Source: Gemmatimonadaceae bacterium (GTDB lineage: Bacteria > Gemmatimonadota > Gemmatimonadetes > Gemmatimonadales > Gemmatimonadaceae). From it: a stretch of DNA of 64,000 nt. Positions 61,705-64,000 of the stretch are shown here, piece by piece. Numbering within the stretch: position 1 is the stretch's first letter; every line of letters starts with the position of its first letter. The translations under genes and the position numbers were made by a program. The notes under the pieces were generated by a model. It did not search any database, was not told where the DNA came from, and saw only the letters and a program-made list of their open reading frames with translations. Where the stretch lies: positions 496,001-560,000 of the forward strand of contig JADZDM010000005.1 of the NCBI GenBank assembly GCA_020851035.1, in the 5' to 3' direction.

Positions 61705-62184
61705 CTAGCGTCCGAGCAGGCGCTTCAACTGCGCGATCTGTCCCACGTGGTACGCGTCATGCTGCGCCAGGCCCACCAGCATCTCGCCGAACGTGACACC
61801 GGTGCCAAGCGCTGGTTCGCGTGTCTTCCCGACGGCGCGCTGCAGGCGCTGCGCCGGCATGGTGGCCACCGTGTCGGCCACCCGGGCGTGTGCGCGCGTC
61901 AGCGCCGCCTTCGCGGCACGCCAGGCGGCGTCCGTCGGTGCGGGCACCGGTGGCCAGTCGCCGCGCGCGGGCGTTGCCGGTGCGGCACCATCCAGCCGCC
62001 GCTGCACCTCCTCCGTCCACGCCGTCATGTGCAGCACCAGCTGCCAGATGGAGTGACCACCCGGAATGGGCGTGGCGGCGGCGTCGGCGGCGGACACGCC
62101 GCGCAGCATGCGGGTCCGTGAGGTCCCGTACCATGGGTCGCCGTCGTGACCGGCGATGTACTGGGTCAGCAATGGGGATGGCAT
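61705..62184 (-). CDS. DinB-family protein
   Basis: The 159-residue four-helix protein has the DinB metal-ligand histidines: GGHSIWQLVLHMTAW (H in helix 2), and VGLAQHDAYHVGQIAQLKRLL (HxxxH in helix 4). DinB-like proteins are putative thiol- or metal-dependent hydrolases/transferases, with no defined substrate here. It is convergent with the dehydratase gene. Confidence 0.9.
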   Translation of the reverse strand: MPSPLLTQYIAGHDGDPWYGTSRTRMLRGVSAADAAATPIPGGHSIWQLVLHMTAWTEEVQRRLDGAAPATPARGDWPPVPAPTDAAWRAAKAALTRAHARVADTVATMPAQRLQRAVGKTREPALGTGVTFGEMLVGLAQHDAYHVGQIAQLKRLLGR

Positions 62185-62268
62185 GCCGGAATCTGTGCCG
62201 ACGGGTCACCGTCTGGCGAGGGTCTGCCGGCGTGCCGCCTGCCGGTGCTCACCGTGGTGCTGCGACGG

Positions 62269-62613
62269 TCAGGCCAACCCTGCGGCCGCCCACGTCGTCG
62301 CGTTGAAGCCGGCCAGGATCCGCGTGCCCGTATCCAGCAGCGGACGCTTGATGAAGTTGGTGTTCGCGAGGATCAGGTCCCGCGCCGCCGCCGGCGTGAG
62401 CGCGGCCTGTTGCCGTGGCGGGAGCTCCCGGTACGCGGTCGAGTTCCGGTTGAACACCACCTCCCAGCCGGCACGATCGAACCAGTCCTGCACCGTCGCC
62501 GCGTCCAGCGCGTCACGTCGGTAGTCGATGAAGGTGTAGGCGATGCCGGCGGCATCGAGCCACTTCATCGCGTTGCGGACCATGTCGCAGGACCGGAAAC
62601 CGTAGAGGCGCAT
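62269..62613 (-). CDS. ArsC/Spx/MgsR-like thioredoxin-fold protein
   Basis: The 114-residue protein has the ArsC-family start MRLYGFRSCDMVRNAMKWLD (single cysteine C9), then YTFIDYRRDALDAATVQDWF, RNSTAYRELP, and the typical end NTNFIKRPLLDTGTRILAGFN with the RP motif. The CX5R arsenate-reductase pattern is not present in full, so YffB/MgsR-like function (a general glutathione- or regulator-type role) is more likely than arsenate reductase. ATG 62613 is set by that conserved start. Confidence 0.88.
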   Translation of the reverse strand: MRLYGFRSCDMVRNAMKWLDAAGIAYTFIDYRRDALDAATVQDWFDRAGWEVVFNRNSTAYRELPPRQQAALTPAAARDLILANTNFIKRPLLDTGTRILAGFNATTWAAAGLA

Positions 62614-62764
62614 GCGGAGTAGTGACGGGACCAGGCGTGAACCGGGACCGAATGATATCGCGGCGCGGCTGGCCTGTTGGAGTCCTGGTGGCCGAACCTC
62701 TGCGCGCCCGGTGGTGCGGTCTCCCGCGGGCGACTCTGGTCGCACCGCCAGCATTGCGATGTCG

Positions 62765-62794
62765 TTGACACGACTGTGGGCATCGCGCTATTCA
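62765..62794 (+). promoter_or_regulatory. Possible sigma-70-like promoter
   Basis: A perfect -35 TTGACA (62765-62770) is followed 18 bases later by TATTCA (62789-62794), a weak -10. The gene start is at 62822. The match is partial, so this is tentative. Confidence 0.35.
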
Positions 62795-62821
62795 GCTTGC
62801 CCCCGCACCGGAGCCGCCCGC

Positions 62822-63367
62822 ATGACCGACCTCACCTTCGCGACCGCACAAGCCGACACGCGCCGCGCCTACCTCTGCGGCGCACCGGGTGTGCTAACGT
62901 CGGGGCTCGTCTGGCTCGCCGCCGCCGGTACGGCGGCACTGGTCTCCAGTGACAGGGCAGTGCTCGTGCTCCTCCTCGGCGGCGCACTGATCTTTCCCGT
63001 CAGCCTGGTGGTCACCAAGCTGCTCGGCGCGAGCGGGAAGCACGCGGCCGGCAATGCGCTCGGCGGTCTCGCCGGAGAGAGCACGGTCTGGCTCATCACA
63101 GGGTGCATCATCGCCTACGGTGCGCACCTGCTGCGCGGGTCCTGGTTCTTCCCGGTGATGCTGCTGGTGATCGGCTCGCGCTACTTCGCCTTCCAGACCG
63201 TGTATGGCATGCGCACCTACTGGGTGCTCGGCGCGCTGCTGTGGGGGGCGGGCATGGCCATCGCGATGGCGAACGGGCCGGCCGTGGCAGGCGCGCTGGC
63301 CGGTGCCGTCATCGAACTTGTCGTCGCAGGCGTGCTCTTCGTGCAGGCGCGACGGCGGAGCGCGTGA
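62822..63367 (+). CDS. Small integral membrane protein (DUF7010-like)
   Basis: The 181-residue protein has five to six hydrophobic segments (VLTSGLVWLAAAGTAALV, LLLGGALIFPVSLVVTKLLG, STVWLITGCIIAYGAHLL, WFFPVMLLVIGSRYFAFQ, WVLGALLWGAGMAIAMA, and a last helix ending VLFVQARRR). The IFPVSLVVTKL segment and overall plan resemble DUF7010-type proteins. No catalytic motif is seen; function unknown. The probable start is ATG 62822, downstream of the promoter candidate. Confidence 0.75.
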   Translation: MTDLTFATAQADTRRAYLCGAPGVLTSGLVWLAAAGTAALVSSDRAVLVLLLGGALIFPVSLVVTKLLGASGKHAAGNALGGLAGESTVWLITGCIIAYGAHLLRGSWFFPVMLLVIGSRYFAFQTVYGMRTYWVLGALLWGAGMAIAMANGPAVAGALAGAVIELVVAGVLFVQARRRSA

Positions 63368-63383
63368 TGTCGTCGACGCGCCC

Positions 63384-63534
63384 TTCAAGGGGACGGAGAT
63401 CTTGAACGGCGTTCAAGGGGACGAGTTCAAGGGGACGGAGATCTTGAACGGCGTTCAAGGGGACGAGTTCAAGGGGACGGAGATCTTGAACGGCGTTCAA
63501 GGGGACGAGTTCAAGGGGACGGAGATCTTGAACG
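63384..63534. repeat. 42-bp tandem repeat array
   Basis: Three exact 42-base units (63384-63425, 63426-63467, 63468-63509), each starting TTCAAGGGGACGGAGATCTT, followed by a fourth partial copy to 63534. Units abut with no spacers. Each contains a short near-palindrome TTCAAG...CTTGAA, with a second TTCAAGGGGACGAG inside. Confidence 0.97.
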
Positions 63535-63555
63535 GGTCCCCTTGATGCGTCCGGA

Positions 63556-63579
63556 GTTCAAGATCTCCGTCCCCTTGAA
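63556..63579. repeat. Inverted copy of the repeat core
   Basis: These 24 bases are the exact reverse complement of the first 24 bases of the 42-bp unit, so the array and this copy can form one long hairpin (REPIN-like) between the membrane protein gene and the methyltransferase. Confidence 0.95.
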
Positions 63580-63615
63580 ACTCCCGAGCCTCGCTGCCTG
63601 CGATAGCTTGCAGCC

Positions 63616-64000
63616 GTGTCCACCACCTGGTCCGCCTTCGCGATCACCGCTCCCGGCATCGCCCCCGTCACCGCCGCGGAGCTCGACGCGCTCGGCCTCC
63701 CGCACGAGGCACCCACGCCCGACGGCGTGGCGTTCCCGGCCGACTTCCGCACCATCGCGCTGACCAACCTCTGGCTCCGCACGGCATCCCGCATCATCGT
63801 GCGGCTGGGCGAGTTCAAGGCGCAGGGGTTCGCCGACCTCGAGAAGGGTGCGTCCCGACTGCCGTGGAACCAGGTGCTGCTGCCCGGCCAGCCGATCGCC
63901 ATCCGGGTGACCTGCCGCAAGTCGCGCCTGTACCACAGCGATGCCGTGGCCGAACGGGTGGCGAAGCAGGTGTCGCGGCACTTCGGCATCGATGCGCCCG
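63616..64000 (+). CDS. THUMP-domain RNA methyltransferase (3' partial)
   Basis: The frame opens at GTG 63616 and is still open at the window's end, so only about 128 residues are seen. They fit the N-terminal ferredoxin/THUMP part of RlmL/Trm11-type RNA guanine methyltransferases: FAITAPGIAPVTAAELDALGL, FRTIALTNLWLRTASRIIVRLGEFKA, LEKGASRLPWNQVLLPGQPIAIRVTCRKSRLYHS and DAVAERVAKQVSRHFG. The methyltransferase domain should lie past base 64000. The start may be different because only one GTG was considered. Confidence 0.8.
   Translation, partial: MSTTWSAFAITAPGIAPVTAAELDALGLPHEAPTPDGVAFPADFRTIALTNLWLRTASRIIVRLGEFKAQGFADLEKGASRLPWNQVLLPGQPIAIRVTCRKSRLYHSDAVAERVAKQVSRHFGIDAP

Noticed and set aside
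62269-62613. Arsenate reductase (arsC)
   Set aside because: It belongs to the ArsC fold family, but the full CX5R active site is not present and there are no ars neighbours.
63384-63579. CRISPR array
   Set aside because: The 42-base units abut with no spacers, and no cas gene is present.

Overview
The window is very GC-rich (about 70% by eye), densely coded and contains no rRNA or tRNA. Gene content points to an environmental Gemmatimonadota-like bacterium or a close relative. The pointers are a TonB-dependent receptor, a CBM9/DUF5916 outer-membrane protein, a SARP/BTAD-type regulator, MsrPQ and an extracellular contractile injection system (eCIS). The phylum is inferred from content only; no phylogenetic marker was tested. 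The left edge cuts a gene encoding a secreted Ig-like protein, and the right edge cuts a THUMP-type RNA methyltransferase gene.

Left flank (1-20 kb): a secreted Ig-like protein with a dockerin-like tail, a small lipoprotein and a SARP-like regulator. A leftward block follows: SufE, CDGSH iron-sulfur protein, PlsC acyltransferase, TVP38 membrane protein, flavoprotein disulfide reductase and DUF547 protein. Next come a UGT-type glycosyltransferase, a REP-like element, an MscS channel and a rightward transport unit. That unit has a TonB-dependent receptor, a substrate-binding lipoprotein, two permeases, an ATPase and a CDP-alcohol phosphatidyltransferase, ordered like the Escherichia coli ynj genes. 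msrP-msrQ follow, set off by hairpins.

Centre (20.2-57.8 kb): regulators, then a single-strand, tightly spaced eCIS locus. In order: NarL/LuxR-type regulator, orphan pseudo-receiver, DUF4255 tail cap, repeat protein, giant sheath (1120 aa), tube, second sheath, second tube, DUF5908-like small protein, LysM tube-baseplate adaptor, spike hub, separate OB-fold spike, PAAR-like tip, gp25, gpJ-like and gpI-like baseplate proteins. Then come three proteins sharing an [10 protein letters not shown]-type N-terminal domain (one collagen-like, one Gly/Cys-rich, one tail-fibre-like), a coiled-coil protein, the tape measure, the AAA+ ATPase, and a 2400-residue protein with annexin-like repeats, a hydrophobic segment and a C-terminal PD-(D/E)XK-like nuclease signature. 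Two accessory genes follow, one FGE/sulfatase-modifier-like. No capsid, terminase, integrase or T6SS membrane-complex gene is present, so this is an eCIS rather than a prophage or T6SS.

Working model: the particle has two kinds of sheath and tube subunit. Part of the sheath is enlarged by about seven beta-rich modules that also occur in a separate protein. The outside carries Cys-rich, collagen-like and fibre proteins. The giant protein is the best candidate cargo, with a putative calcium/membrane-binding part and a nuclease part.

Right flank (57.9-64 kb): small lipoprotein and terminator, CBM9/DUF5916 barrel protein, serine/threonine dehydratase-like enzyme, DinB-like and ArsC/Spx-like proteins, a small membrane protein, a 42-bp tandem repeat array with an inverted copy, and the truncated THUMP methyltransferase.
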